A stretch of 64,000 bases of DNA from Paenimyroides ummariense (GCF_900115115.1 NZ_FOVI01000004.1:124001-188000); one strand, 5' to 3'. Positions 54,293 to 63,832 are shown, counted from the first letter of the stretch. Notes: generated from the sequence alone by a model not told the origin. Numbers and translations are program-made.

Positions 54293-57200
54293 TTATTTTA
54301 CCGATGAATTACGTTTCGCCTCTTCTGACTTAATTTTCGCCAACTCTGTTTTAGCTTCTGTAACAACATCTGCAAACTCGGTTGCATTCGTAACTACGCT
54401 TTCTAAAATGTAAGTTGCCTGGTAACTGTCTTTTAACTGATAGAAGTTTTTAGCCAGTAAAACCAGTCCTTTAGCGTTGTAATACTTGTAAGCCGCGTAT
54501 TCTTTTACCAATTTTTCAACGGTTTTATTAGAAGCATCGTATTTTTTATCGGCATTTTTAAAATAAGCATCGTAATATAATGCCTCGGCTTTGAATTCAC
54601 CCGTACCAATGGTGTTTAATTGTTCGTATAATTTACGAGCATTTGCTGTATCGTTGTTTTTAATGGCAACTCGAGCACTGATTGCTGTAGCATCGGCTTT
54701 AATACGCTTGTCAACTTTAGAATTTGCAGCTAAAATATTTGCGTATTTTGCAGCGGTTGCGGTATCGCCTTCATCGTAAGCAGCTTTCATTAAGTTAGAT
54801 TGCGCAAACAATTTGTTGGTATCGTTACTTGCATCAGCCTCTAACTGCGTTAAAACGCGTTTTGCATTTGCCTTGTCTTTTTCTGTTAAATAAATGTTAG
54901 CCAAACGAACCAAACTTTGCTCAGTGTATTCCGATTTTCCACGTTTAATTACACTTTCATAACTGCTTTTGGCATCGGCAACCTTATCTTTTCCGTAATT
55001 AATTTCGGCAATATTAAAGTGTGCTTTGGTTGCATGTAAACCGTTCGGATAATTTGTAATATAATCTTTCAGACTTTTTAAAGCAGCATCGTTATTATTT
55101 TGTGCCATTTGATTTTCTGCCGAAGTATATACATCGTTTTCTAATTCGGCTGTAGAAATATCAACAAAATCTAATCCTTTTACCCAAGCAGCAAATTCGT
55201 TCGATCTGCCTGTATCCAAATAAGCAATTCGGGCATTTTGAACAGCTTCAATGGCATCTTGTGATCCCGGATAATCGTTCACAACTTTCTTGAATCGTTC
55301 AATAGCTTTGTCTTCATCGTTCGCGTTAATATAAACCACACCCTGACGCAAAATGGCTTTTGATGCCAAATTCGATTTAGGATAATTCGTCAATAACTGA
55401 TTAAATGTTTCAATTGCCTTGCTGGTTTGATTGCTGTTGGCATACGTGCTTCCTAATTCGTAGTAAGCATCATCTACCAAACTTGATGATTTATAGTTTG
55501 ATATGAATTTCTGTAATTCTTCTATTTTAGTCGGATTTTTATCAACAAATCCATAAGAAACCGCTTTTTGAAACGCTGCATAATCTTTGTAAGACGAATT
55601 GCTGTTTAGTATGGAATTATACATTTCCATAGCCGGCCAATATTGTTTGGTAACAAAATAACCGTCTGCTAAACGAAGTGTAGCATCAGTTTTCTTGGCA
55701 TCGTCTTTAACAACACTTAAATAGCTTTTAAAATGCGTATTGGCGTTGCTGTAATTTTTCAACTTATAAGCGGCATAACCCAGATTATATTCGGCACTTT
55801 TAAATTCCGGCGTATTTTGAGCTTGTGGCAATTGCTTAAACGTAGTAAATGTTTGGTACGCATCGCTGAAACGATTTAACGCATATTCACTTTCACCTCG
55901 CCAATAGGTTGCACGCGCCACATATTTGTTATCCTGACGTTCGGCAATCGATTTATTGAACATTCCGTTTGCTAAACTGAATTTGCCTTCATTAAAATAT
56001 TCAACTCCACGGTAAAAAGTAACTTTTTGATAAGCTGCTTTGTTCAACTGTGTTCTGTTCGATTCTAAAACTTCTAATGCTGCCTGATAATTTTTGGTTG
56101 AAATGTATGAATCAATCAACAAATCATTCAACTCTGCTTTGTAAGGCGTTTCGGGATATTTCACCAAGAAATCGGTTATAACTTCCGGAACACTTTTGTA
56201 CGGATTACCAATATCGTAACTTAACTTGGCATAATTTGCAAAAGCGTCTTCTTGAATTTTTGCTGAAAAAGTCATTTCAGAAGCATTTTTAAAAGCATTT
56301 AACGCTTGTGTTTTTTGACCTAATTTCAGATAACTTTCGCCTAAGTGATAGTAAGCGTTTTGAGCAACGGCATCTTTTCCGCCAATAATTTTATTGAATT
56401 CTGAAACTGCCTTGTCGTAATCTTTCTTTTGATAATACGAATATCCCAACTGATAAAAATCTACGTTGCTTAATTTGCCGTCTTTACCTTCGTAAGCCAA
56501 TAAATACGGTAATGCTTTATCGTATTGTTTTAGGTTGAAATAACTTTCACCAATGATTTTAGATAATTCTGATTTTTCTGCTTCGGTTGATTTAGGCATT
56601 TGTGCCAACCCTTCTTCTACAGCTTTATCGAAATTTCCGCTTTTGAACTGCATATCGGCTTTGTAATAACCCATGCGTTCCTGGTATTTCTCTACCGATT
56701 CTACATTTGCAAAATATTCGTTTGCTTGCGTATAATCGTTATTTGCGTAAGAAATGTATCCTAAATAATATTTTGCCTGATTGCCGTAAGTTCCTTCTAA
56801 ATCAACTTTTTCAAGATAGTTTTTGGCTTTATTATTTTCCTTTTTGCTGAAATACGCGTATCCTTTCTGGAAATTGATACGGTCTTTATCAGCCGGACCT
56901 AAAATATCTTCATTGATTTTCTCTGCATAACGCAATGCCTGATCGTAATCGCCTTGAGAAAAGTAGAAATTACTTACATCAATATACGCTTGTGCCTGTT
57001 TGCTGCTTGTAGGATAATCGTAAATAAACTGACTGATTTTTTGTTCGGCTCCAGGTTGACCCAAACGAATAGCACAATTTGCACTGTAATAAGCACTTTC
57101 TGCCTGAATTTCGTCGTTATTATTTTTGATTTTAGTTTTATCGAACAAAATCTGCGCTACCGCATATTGTTGTTCGTTGTAAAGATTTACGGCATCGTAA

Positions 57201-57301
57201 AAATCTTTATTTTCTTGAATATAATTGTATGATTGCTGTGCCTGTACAGATAAACCGCCCAACAAAAACGATAAATATAGAAAATGATTCGCTTTTCGCA
57301 T
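54293..57301 (-). CDS. Large periplasmic tetratricopeptide repeat protein
   Basis: 1002 aa from the ATG at 57301 (MRKANHFLYLSFLLGGLSVQAQ, a clear signal peptide). The TTG 24 bases upstream is part of the promoter box and is rejected. The rest is an array of at least twenty TPR/BamD-like units (YDQALRYAEKI, AVSEFNKIIGGKDAVAQNAYYHLG, SKAIETFNQLLTNYPKSNLASKAILR, YPGSQDAIEAVQNARIAYLD), ending in a Lys-rich tail. It is followed at once by the outer-membrane barrel gene, suggesting a periplasmic partner of that barrel. Confidence 0.88.
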   Translation of the reverse strand: MRKANHFLYLSFLLGGLSVQAQQSYNYIQENKDFYDAVNLYNEQQYAVAQILFDKTKIKNNNDEIQAESAYYSANCAIRLGQPGAEQKISQFIYDYPTSSKQAQAYIDVSNFYFSQGDYDQALRYAEKINEDILGPADKDRINFQKGYAYFSKKENNKAKNYLEKVDLEGTYGNQAKYYLGYISYANNDYTQANEYFANVESVEKYQERMGYYKADMQFKSGNFDKAVEEGLAQMPKSTEAEKSELSKIIGESYFNLKQYDKALPYLLAYEGKDGKLSNVDFYQLGYSYYQKKDYDKAVSEFNKIIGGKDAVAQNAYYHLGESYLKLGQKTQALNAFKNASEMTFSAKIQEDAFANYAKLSYDIGNPYKSVPEVITDFLVKYPETPYKAELNDLLIDSYISTKNYQAALEVLESNRTQLNKAAYQKVTFYRGVEYFNEGKFSLANGMFNKSIAERQDNKYVARATYWRGESEYALNRFSDAYQTFTTFKQLPQAQNTPEFKSAEYNLGYAAYKLKNYSNANTHFKSYLSVVKDDAKKTDATLRLADGYFVTKQYWPAMEMYNSILNSNSSYKDYAAFQKAVSYGFVDKNPTKIEELQKFISNYKSSSLVDDAYYELGSTYANSNQTSKAIETFNQLLTNYPKSNLASKAILRQGVVYINANDEDKAIERFKKVVNDYPGSQDAIEAVQNARIAYLDTGRSNEFAAWVKGLDFVDISTAELENDVYTSAENQMAQNNNDAALKSLKDYITNYPNGLHATKAHFNIAEINYGKDKVADAKSSYESVIKRGKSEYTEQSLVRLANIYLTEKDKANAKRVLTQLEADASNDTNKLFAQSNLMKAAYDEGDTATAAKYANILAANSKVDKRIKADATAISARVAIKNNDTANARKLYEQLNTIGTGEFKAEALYYDAYFKNADKKYDASNKTVEKLVKEYAAYKYYNAKGLVLLAKNFYQLKDSYQATYILESVVTNATEFADVVTEAKTELAKIKSEEAKRNSSVK

Positions 57302-57322
57302 TTCAACTATTTTTTTAAGTAC

Positions 57323-57330
57323 CAAATATA
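57323..57330 (-). promoter_or_regulatory. -7 box of the TPR/barrel operon
   Basis: Reads TATATTTG on the minus strand, a perfect TAnnTTTG, 21 bases before the ATG at 57301. It overlaps the alternative TTG start and excludes it. Confidence 0.65.
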
Positions 57331-57414
57331 TTAAAATATCATAATATTATTGTTACGCTTTATATGATTATTAATTGTTTAAACGGCTTATTTTGTAAAT
57401 ATTATGATAAATAA

Positions 57415-57453
57415 AAAAGCAACCATGAAATTTGGTTGCTTTTATTGTTTTTA
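57415..57453 (-). terminator. Terminator (copy 1) after the frameshifted gene
   Basis: Stem AAAAGCAACC / GGTTGCTTTT. The 39-bp segment is identical except for one base to 58392-58430. Confidence 0.85.
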
Positions 57454-57465
57454 AACTTTAGAAAA

Positions 57466-58280
57466 TTATTTTATTAAACCATTTTCAAAAGCATATGCCG
57501 TAATCATTATTGCTAAATCATCCATGCTTAACTGCATGTTCTTACTTGAATTTGATCCTGCAATTTCATACACTTTGTCATTAATAAATAACAATTGATT
57601 ATTAACAGTTGGATAAGTCTTTCCGTTAAAACCTACATTAGATTTTAAACTGTGCCAAACGCCAACTATATTGTGATTTAAGTTCTGATCGATATTATAA
57701 ATTTCGTACAAATAATTTACACCGTTATCATCGGTTTTTCGTTTGAAAGATCCAATAATCTTACGGTCTTTTAAGATATTACCTTCTTTATCAAAGTCTA
57801 ACCTGGCATCTTTAAACAATTTTATTAAACGCTCTTTTTCTTTATTAGCATCTGCCGAACTATTTTTAAGTTCTTCTTCAACATTCAAATTAGATTCTAA
57901 CATTGCAGTTACAACCGATGTATCAATACCATTTTGTGTAAATAATTTATATTCACCTAAAGTAAAATCAATTAAAAACTTTTTTTCTAATGAAAGTGGA
58001 CTCTTTTCGCTTTTATTGTATAAAGAAACGGATTTTGTTTCATCTGCAGAAAATACTTCATAATACACCTTTCTGCTATTTTCATTAATCACGTGAATAT
58101 TAGGTTTAATTTTTACGATAACATTTCCGTTTAGATCAAATATGGTGTATAACCTTTTCTTTTCTTCAAATTTTGCTATTTCTTCATTATCGAATAGAAT
58201 TTTATCTTTTTAGTTTTGATATCCTGTGCATAAATACTGACACTTAAAAGAGTAAATGCACTTAAAATAAGGTTTTTCAT
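57466..58280 (-). pseudogene. Secreted hypothetical protein broken by a one-base frameshift
   Basis: From the ATG at 58280 the frame encodes a signal peptide MKNLILSAFTLLSVSIYAQ and then DIKTKK, before running into a stop after 34 codons. In the next frame the coding continues without a break (ILFDNEEIAKFEEKKRLYTIF...) to 57466. Adding one A to the A5 run at 58207-58211 (minus strand) restores one frame of about 271 aa. The downstream part is beta-rich (NVIVKIKPNIHVINENSRKV, LDFDKEGNILKDRKIIGSF) and matches no family I know. It is either a real slip mutation, a phase-variable run, or a sequencing error. Confidence 0.8.
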
Positions 58281-58391
58281 TTTTGATTTGATTTAATAAA
58301 TTCTACACAAAATTATTTTTTTGATTTAGTATCTTTTGTAGTACTTTTTATAATCAAATCATAGAATTAGTTCTACACTTTTAAAAACAAT

Positions 58392-58430
58392 AAAAGCAAC
58401 CATGGAATTTGGTTGCTTTTATTGTTTTTA
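58392..58430 (-). terminator. Terminator (copy 2) after the transketolase operon
   Basis: Same hairpin AAAAGCAACC / GGTTGCTTTT as at 57415-57453, with one substitution in the loop, 22 bp after the transketolase C-subunit stop. Confidence 0.85.
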
Positions 58431-58451
58431 TGGATTTACTTAAAGTAAAAA

Positions 58452-59405
58452 TTACTTTCTTGTAATTACTTTTTTAGCTTTTTCAATGATTGATTTAGCA
58501 TTTAAACCATATTTTTCCATTAAAGCTTCTGGTGTTCCAGATTCTCCGAAAACATCGTTTACTGCTACAAATTCTTGCGGTGTTGGTTTGTTTAATGCCA
58601 AAACGCCTGAAACACTTTCACCTAAGCCACCTAAATAATTATGCTCTTCGGCAGTTACGATACAACCTGTTTTACCAACCGATTTTAAAATGGTTTCTTC
58701 GTCTAACGGTTTTATGGTGTGTACGTTGATAACCTCAGCAGAAATTCCTTCTTTTTCTAATTCTTCGGCAGCTTGTAATGCTTCCCAAACCAAATGACCT
58801 ATTGCTACAATGGTAACATCGGTTCCTTCTGAAAGTACTACGGCTTTACCAATTTCAAACGGCATATCTTCCGGAATAAAATTAGGTACTACTGGGCGAC
58901 CAAAGCGTAAATAAACCGGACCTTCGTGATCGGCAATGGCTAATGTAGCCGCTTTTGTTTGGTTGTAATCGCAAGTATTGATTACGGTTACACCCGGCAA
59001 CATTTTCATTAAGCCGATGTCTTCTAAAATTTGATGCGTTGCTCCGTCTTCACCTAAAGTTAATCCGGCATGTGATGCACATATTTTCACGTTTTTCTCT
59101 GAATAGGCAACCGATTGACGAATTTGATCGTATACGCGACCTGTTGAAAAGTTGGCAAACGTTCCTGTAAACGGAATTTTACCTCCAATGGTCATTCCGG
59201 CAGCCAAACCAATCATATTAGCTTCGGCAATTCCTACTTGAAAAAAACGATCTGGATGATTCTTTTTAAAATCGTCCATTTTTAACGAACCAATTAAATC
59301 GGCACACAACGCCACAACGTTTTCGTTCTTTTGACCTAATTCTGTTAATCCTGCTCCGAAACCAGAGCGTGTATCTTTACTACCTAAGTTTGTGTATTTT
59401 TTCAT
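58452..59405 (-). CDS. tkt: Transketolase, C-terminal subunit
   Basis: 317 aa, the pyrimidine-binding and C-terminal domains of a two-gene transketolase. Motifs: TRSGFGAGLTELGQ, FQVGIAEANMIGLAAGMTIGGKIPFTGTFANF (with the Glu that activates thiamine), SHAGLTLGEDGATHQ, and VYLRFGRP. The ATG overlaps the stop of the upstream hypothetical gene (TAATG). It forms the active enzyme with the N-terminal subunit encoded 1.5 kb upstream, moving two-carbon units in the pentose phosphate pathway. Confidence 0.93.
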   Translation of the reverse strand: MKKYTNLGSKDTRSGFGAGLTELGQKNENVVALCADLIGSLKMDDFKKNHPDRFFQVGIAEANMIGLAAGMTIGGKIPFTGTFANFSTGRVYDQIRQSVAYSEKNVKICASHAGLTLGEDGATHQILEDIGLMKMLPGVTVINTCDYNQTKAATLAIADHEGPVYLRFGRPVVPNFIPEDMPFEIGKAVVLSEGTDVTIVAIGHLVWEALQAAEELEKEGISAEVINVHTIKPLDEETILKSVGKTGCIVTAEEHNYLGGLGESVSGVLALNKPTPQEFVAVNDVFGESGTPEALMEKYGLNAKSIIEKAKKVITRK

Positions 59406-60871
59406 TAATCTAAATTCTTTATAAATTCTAAAAGTAATTTTTGATCTTTTTGTGATAAGGTACTTCTTAATTTTTCTATTTCCAAGTAGCTTTTACGCAT
59501 GCTGTTTATCGTTTCAAAATAACCTACGTTTCCGCCGTTATTATAAAGGTATAAATCGCAAATTTGTCCGGTTAAATTATGAACGTGCGTACTTAAACTT
59601 TTATTTTGGAAATTTGGAATTTTACTTTTTAAATTATCACAATAATCTGGTGCGTATTCTTTAATTTTTTCGTTGTCTTTTACATCAAGATCATAAGCTA
59701 AAACAATATCATCGATTGTTTCATTTTTGTAACTAGACTCATATTTTGTGTAATAATCGTAGTCTTCTGCGTAAGCTGCCGTATCAGTAACTGCATAAGC
59801 TTCAGCTACATCTGTTGCAGCGTAATCTATAGGCTGATTAGGTACATAGTTCTTTATTTTTTCGTTTTGTGTTTTAAAGAACTTTTCTAATTCTTTCTTT
59901 TGATCTGCAGTAATCATTTTTGCAGATTTTAAGTTTTTTACTAAAGACTTAGACTCTTTTTTATAAAATGAAGCGACCTGATCGCGATTTAAAGTTCCCT
60001 CACCGCCGTATTCTTTTGTATTGTACAAAGCATTTGTAGTTACTGAATAAATCGGGGTAATGTAGCTGTACAAACTGTAATCTTGCAACTCACTGCCATC
60101 GTAATTATACGTGTATAACGGATCGCTGTAAACACTACCGTAATCTCCGTAAGCTAAAACTGAATCAACTGCTACTGCTGCCGCATCAACCGGATATTCT
60201 TCAACTACACTTTTTTGATATTCTTCAATATCTGCAGAAATTTTATCACTATCGATATCCAACTTTAGACTTACATTCTGGCTTGATTTATAAACTAATT
60301 TATAAGAGCTTTCTGTGTTATATTCTACCGATAAAATCAATCCTTTTAATTTTGAATCCGGAAAAATTGATTCTGCGTTATTGATTTTATTGCTTTCATC
60401 TATACAAAAACAATAATCGTAACTTTCTTTGTTATCAATATCTCTTAAAATAGCGTAATACTGACAGTTTGTTCCACCAATTGTTCCCTTACGATCTAAT
60501 TTTGTAACTGTCTGTCCTTCGTTCAGAATTTTAAAAGCACCATACGGAGTATAATTTACAGCTTTTGAAATTCCGCTAACCGACAAAGGAACCATCCAAT
60601 TTTTACTTACAAAAAAATTTGATTCGCTACCGCCGTAACTTGCCGCAGCTGTATCGTTATAATAGAAAGACAATAAACTTTCTTTATTGTTTTTATCTAA
60701 ATAATGATCGTAGTTGATGTTTGAATATTCGGCTTCGGTGAATTCGTTATAAGAATCCTCTGACATTTCGATTTTATAACTCAACTTTTTGGTAAACTCT
60801 ACCGATTTATTATTTTGTGCAAAACCTACAAATGCGGTTAAGCTTAGTGCTAAACAAACAATTTTTTTCAT
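59405..60871 (-). CDS. Secreted hypothetical protein inserted between transketolase halves
   Basis: 488 aa. Signal peptide MKKIVCLALSLTAFVGFAQ. The mature protein is Asp/Tyr/Ser-rich with a DUF-like beta-rich N-terminal half (KLSYKIEMSEDSYNEF..., GGTNCQYYAIL, SYDYCFCIDESNKI). A low-complexity middle has repeated Ala/Asp/Tyr runs (around residues 230-280 and 350-385). No family recognised. It starts 20 bp after the N-subunit stop and overlaps the C-subunit start by one base, so it is locked into the transketolase mRNA although it is exported. Confidence 0.8.
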   Translation of the reverse strand: MKKIVCLALSLTAFVGFAQNNKSVEFTKKLSYKIEMSEDSYNEFTEAEYSNINYDHYLDKNNKESLLSFYYNDTAAASYGGSESNFFVSKNWMVPLSVSGISKAVNYTPYGAFKILNEGQTVTKLDRKGTIGGTNCQYYAILRDIDNKESYDYCFCIDESNKINNAESIFPDSKLKGLILSVEYNTESSYKLVYKSSQNVSLKLDIDSDKISADIEEYQKSVVEEYPVDAAAVAVDSVLAYGDYGSVYSDPLYTYNYDGSELQDYSLYSYITPIYSVTTNALYNTKEYGGEGTLNRDQVASFYKKESKSLVKNLKSAKMITADQKKELEKFFKTQNEKIKNYVPNQPIDYAATDVAEAYAVTDTAAYAEDYDYYTKYESSYKNETIDDIVLAYDLDVKDNEKIKEYAPDYCDNLKSKIPNFQNKSLSTHVHNLTGQICDLYLYNNGGNVGYFETINSMRKSYLEIEKLRSTLSQKDQKLLLEFIKNLD

Positions 60872-60891
60872 ACTGTGTTTCTCTTTTTCTA

Positions 60892-61740
60892 TTAATAATC
60901 TTCTAAAGTTACTATGTTTTGATTTAAAGCACTTTCTAACTGCTCGTTGTTTGGTGCCTTACCATGCCAAGCATGTGTATTCATCATGAAATCTACCCCG
61001 TTGCCCATTTCGGTGTGTAATAATATCATTACCGGTTTTTGTTTTCCAGTTCTTTGTTTTGCTTCTTGCAAGCCATTAATTACAGCTTCTAAATCGTTAC
61101 CTTTTTCAACGCTTAAGACATCCCATCCAAAAGCTTCGAATTTAGCCTGTAAACTTCCCATATTTAAAACCTCATCGGTAGTACCATCAATCTGCTTTCC
61201 GTTTAAATCTACCGTTGCAATAATGTTATCAACTTTATTTGCTGCCGCATACATTAATGCTTCCCAGTTTTGGCCTTCTTGCAATTCGCCATCGCCCATA
61301 AGCACATAAACCAAATTGGCATCGTTATTTAACTTTTTAGCTTGTGCAGCACCTAAAGCAACCGATAAACCTTGTCCTAATGAGCCCGATGCCATACGGA
61401 TTCCCGGTAAATGACTGTGAGTTGTTGGGTGACCTTGCAAACGAGAATCGATTTTTCTAAAAGTAGCCAATTCGCTTACAGGGAAATATCCGCTGCGAGC
61501 CAAAACGCTGTAGAAAACCGGAGAGATATGTCCGTTTGATAAAAAGAAGATATCCTCGTCTTTTCCATCCATATCAAATCCTTCTTTTCTGTTCATAATA
61601 ACTTGATACAATGCAACGAAATATTCTGCACAGCCTAAAGATCCGCCCGGATGACCAGAATTTACGGCGTGCACCATACGTAAAACATCTCTTCTAACTT
61701 GTATTACCAAGTCTTGTAATTGTTGTGTGTTAGGTTTCAT
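60892..61740 (-). CDS. tkt: Transketolase, N-terminal (thiamine diphosphate-binding) subunit
   Basis: 282 aa, the PP-binding domain. Motifs: MVHAVNSGHPGGSLGCAEYF near residue 20, FLSNGHISPVFYSVL, GHPTTHSHLPGIRMASGSLGQGLSVALG, and the thiamine/Mg signature VLMGDGELQEGQNWEAL, followed by DLNGKQIDG. With the C-subunit downstream it makes a complete two-polypeptide transketolase, a common arrangement in Bacteroidota and archaea. First gene of its operon, with a full promoter. Confidence 0.94.
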   Translation of the reverse strand: MKPNTQQLQDLVIQVRRDVLRMVHAVNSGHPGGSLGCAEYFVALYQVIMNRKEGFDMDGKDEDIFFLSNGHISPVFYSVLARSGYFPVSELATFRKIDSRLQGHPTTHSHLPGIRMASGSLGQGLSVALGAAQAKKLNNDANLVYVLMGDGELQEGQNWEALMYAAANKVDNIIATVDLNGKQIDGTTDEVLNMGSLQAKFEAFGWDVLSVEKGNDLEAVINGLQEAKQRTGKQKPVMILLHTEMGNGVDFMMNTHAWHGKAPNNEQLESALNQNIVTLEDY

Positions 61741-61767
61741 TTATAAATACATAAAATTTACAGTACA

Positions 61768-61800
61768 CAAAGATAAGTTTTTTAAAAGATTGCACACAAA
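61768..61800 (-). promoter_or_regulatory. Complete promoter of the transketolase operon
   Basis: On the minus strand: TTTG (61797-61800), 21 bp, then a perfect -7 TATCTTTG (61768-61775), 27 bases before the ATG at 61740. Confidence 0.75.
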
Positions 61801-61842
61801 AACTTAATGTTTTTGTTTATTAACAAATTACGTTGATATTAC

Positions 61843-61850
61843 TACCTTTG
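61843..61850 (+). promoter_or_regulatory. -7 box of the MFS/ABC genes, nearly leaderless
   Basis: TACCTTTG, a perfect TAnnTTTG, ending four bases before the ATG at 61855. The predicted transcript would start at or next to the start codon. Confidence 0.6.
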
Positions 61851-61854
61851 CAAA

Positions 61855-63066
61855 ATGGAAACTTTAAAATTATACTGGAAAAACTACATTAGTGCCTATC
61901 AAGGTTTATCGCAGGCTACATGGCTATTGGCATTGGTAATGTTTATAAACCAAAGTGGTTCAATGGTATTACCGTTTTTAGGGGTTTATATGACCACGGT
62001 TTTAGATTTTTCGTTAAAGAATGCCGGTATTGTTTTAAGTACTTTTGGGGTAGGTTCTATTTTAGGATCTTTTATTGGTGGTTGGCTTACCGATAAATTC
62101 GGATCGTTTAAAATACAGGTGAGCAGTTTGTTTTTAAGCATACCATTTTATTTGATACTGCCTTTCTTTGATACTTTTGAAACACTGTGTATTTCGATCT
62201 TTTTTTTAAGTTTAATTAAAGAATTGTTTCGTCCGGCAAACAGCGCATCGGTTTCATACTACGCGAAACCTGAAAACATTACCCGAGCTTTCTCATTAAA
62301 TCGTATGGCATTGAATCTGGGTTATTCTATTGGTCCGGCTATTGGTGGATTTTTAGCTGCGGTTTCGTACAACTTTTTGTTCTATACCAATGCGTGCATG
62401 TCGTTTATAGCAGGTATTTTGTTTATTTTCTATTTTAAAAACCGAAAAGGCAATACGCCCGAAAAAGTAGTATCGAAAAAAGCCAAAGATATTGTAAAGG
62501 TAAAATCAGCTTATACCGATGTTAAGTTTTTACTTTTTAGCAGTTTTATTGCCATTTATGCCTATTGTTTCTTTCAGATTTTAAACACTTTGCCCCTATT
62601 CTATAAAAACGTAGCTTTAATGAACGAAAAAGAAGTAGGTTTATTAATGGCATTCAACGGAATTGTGGTTTTTGTGTTAGAAATGGCTTTGGTACATTTT
62701 GCCGAAAAAAAATTCACGCTTTCTGCAAACATGATCATTGGTAGTTTGTTTTGCGGTGCGGCTTTCTTAGTGTTACTTCCATCGCACGTACAAATTGTAT
62801 TATATCTGTCGATTTTTTTAATATCCATATCCGAAATTCTAATTATGCCTTTTGCATCAACCGTAGCAGTAAACCGGTCTGTTTCGGCAAATCGTGGATC
62901 GTACATGGGTTTAAACGGTATTTCGTTTTCAATGGCATTTGTAACATCGCCTTTAATTGGTACATTTATCGCTCAAAATTACGGCTTTACCAACCTGTGG
63001 ATTTTTAACTGTATCATGATAGCCATTTCAAGTATTGGTTTTTATTTTGTTATGAAAAAAATGTAG
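61855..63066 (+). CDS. MFS transporter
   Basis: 403 aa, twelve membrane segments, full length for the family. The loop between helices 2 and 3 has the MFS motif as GGWLTDKFGSFKIQV, and helix 4 onward carries FRPANSASVSYYAKPENITRAFSLNRMALNLGYSIGPAIGGFLA, typical of drug or nutrient exporters of the DHA1 type. A basic cytoplasmic loop divides the halves near residue 200. It is 4 bp before an ABC ATPase gene, so the pair may share an mRNA. The substrate cannot be predicted. Confidence 0.88.
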   Translation: METLKLYWKNYISAYQGLSQATWLLALVMFINQSGSMVLPFLGVYMTTVLDFSLKNAGIVLSTFGVGSILGSFIGGWLTDKFGSFKIQVSSLFLSIPFYLILPFFDTFETLCISIFFLSLIKELFRPANSASVSYYAKPENITRAFSLNRMALNLGYSIGPAIGGFLAAVSYNFLFYTNACMSFIAGILFIFYFKNRKGNTPEKVVSKKAKDIVKVKSAYTDVKFLLFSSFIAIYAYCFFQILNTLPLFYKNVALMNEKEVGLLMAFNGIVVFVLEMALVHFAEKKFTLSANMIIGSLFCGAAFLVLLPSHVQIVLYLSIFLISISEILIMPFASTVAVNRSVSANRGSYMGLNGISFSMAFVTSPLIGTFIAQNYGFTNLWIFNCIMIAISSIGFYFVMKKM

Positions 63067-63070
63067 TTTT

Positions 63071-63832
63071 ATGACTGTTTTTAAAGTAGAAGATTTAAGT
63101 ATTGGTTATAAAGATAAAACGTTGTTTAGTAATTTGAATTTCGAGATTAAAACCGGAATTCTTACATCGTTATTGGGAAGCAACGGAATAGGAAAATCGA
63201 CTTTATTAAAAACGATGTCGGGTTTGTTGGATAAAACATCGGGAAGTATTTCTATTGATAATAATAACATCGATACTTTTTCTATTGCCGATTTTGCTAA
63301 AATGGTTAGCGTGGTGCTTACACATGAAAATGTGAATAAAGATCTTACGGTTTATGAATTGGTAAAATTGGGCAGACAACCTTATACCAATTGGTTAGAT
63401 AAATTAACCGAAGCTGATGAAAATTTGATAAATGTTACATTACAAGATTGTGAAATCAGTAATTTAAAAGATCGAAAATTATCACAGTTAAGTGATGGAC
63501 AATTACAGCGAACCTTTATTACACGTGCAGTTGTGCAAGATACTCCGTTTATATTTTTAGACGAGCCTTCTACACATTTAGATTTGTATCATAAGGTAAA
63601 ACTTTTTAAACTGCTTAAAAAGTTATGTATCGACAAAAAGAAATGTATTTTATTTTCTACCCACGATTTAGATTTGGCGTTGCAATTAAGTGATGATATT
63701 ATGTTGTTGAAAGATGAAAAATTTTATCACAACACTACAACCAACCTAATTAACCAAGGCGTTTTTGACCGTTTTTTTGATACCGATGATATTGTATTTG
63801 ATAAAGAACGAAAGCAGTTTTTGATACTTTAA
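63071..63832 (+). CDS. ABC transporter ATP-binding protein, iron/hemin type
   Basis: 253-aa ATPase resembling FecE/HmuV/BtuD, which power uptake of iron siderophores, heme or cobalamin. Walker A is LLGSNGIGKSTLLKTM (residues about 35-50), the Q-loop region is SVVLTHENVNKDLTVYELVKLGRQPYTNW, the signature LSQLSDGQLQRTFITRA and Walker B FIFLDEPSTHLDL, with the H-loop FSTHDLDLALQLSDDI. The VYELVKLGRxPYTNW segment is characteristic of iron-type ATPases. The permease and binding protein are not in the window and may follow downstream. Confidence 0.9.
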   Translation: MTVFKVEDLSIGYKDKTLFSNLNFEIKTGILTSLLGSNGIGKSTLLKTMSGLLDKTSGSISIDNNNIDTFSIADFAKMVSVVLTHENVNKDLTVYELVKLGRQPYTNWLDKLTEADENLINVTLQDCEISNLKDRKLSQLSDGQLQRTFITRAVVQDTPFIFLDEPSTHLDLYHKVKLFKLLKKLCIDKKKCILFSTHDLDLALQLSDDIMLLKDEKFYHNTTTNLINQGVFDRFFDTDDIVFDKERKQFLIL

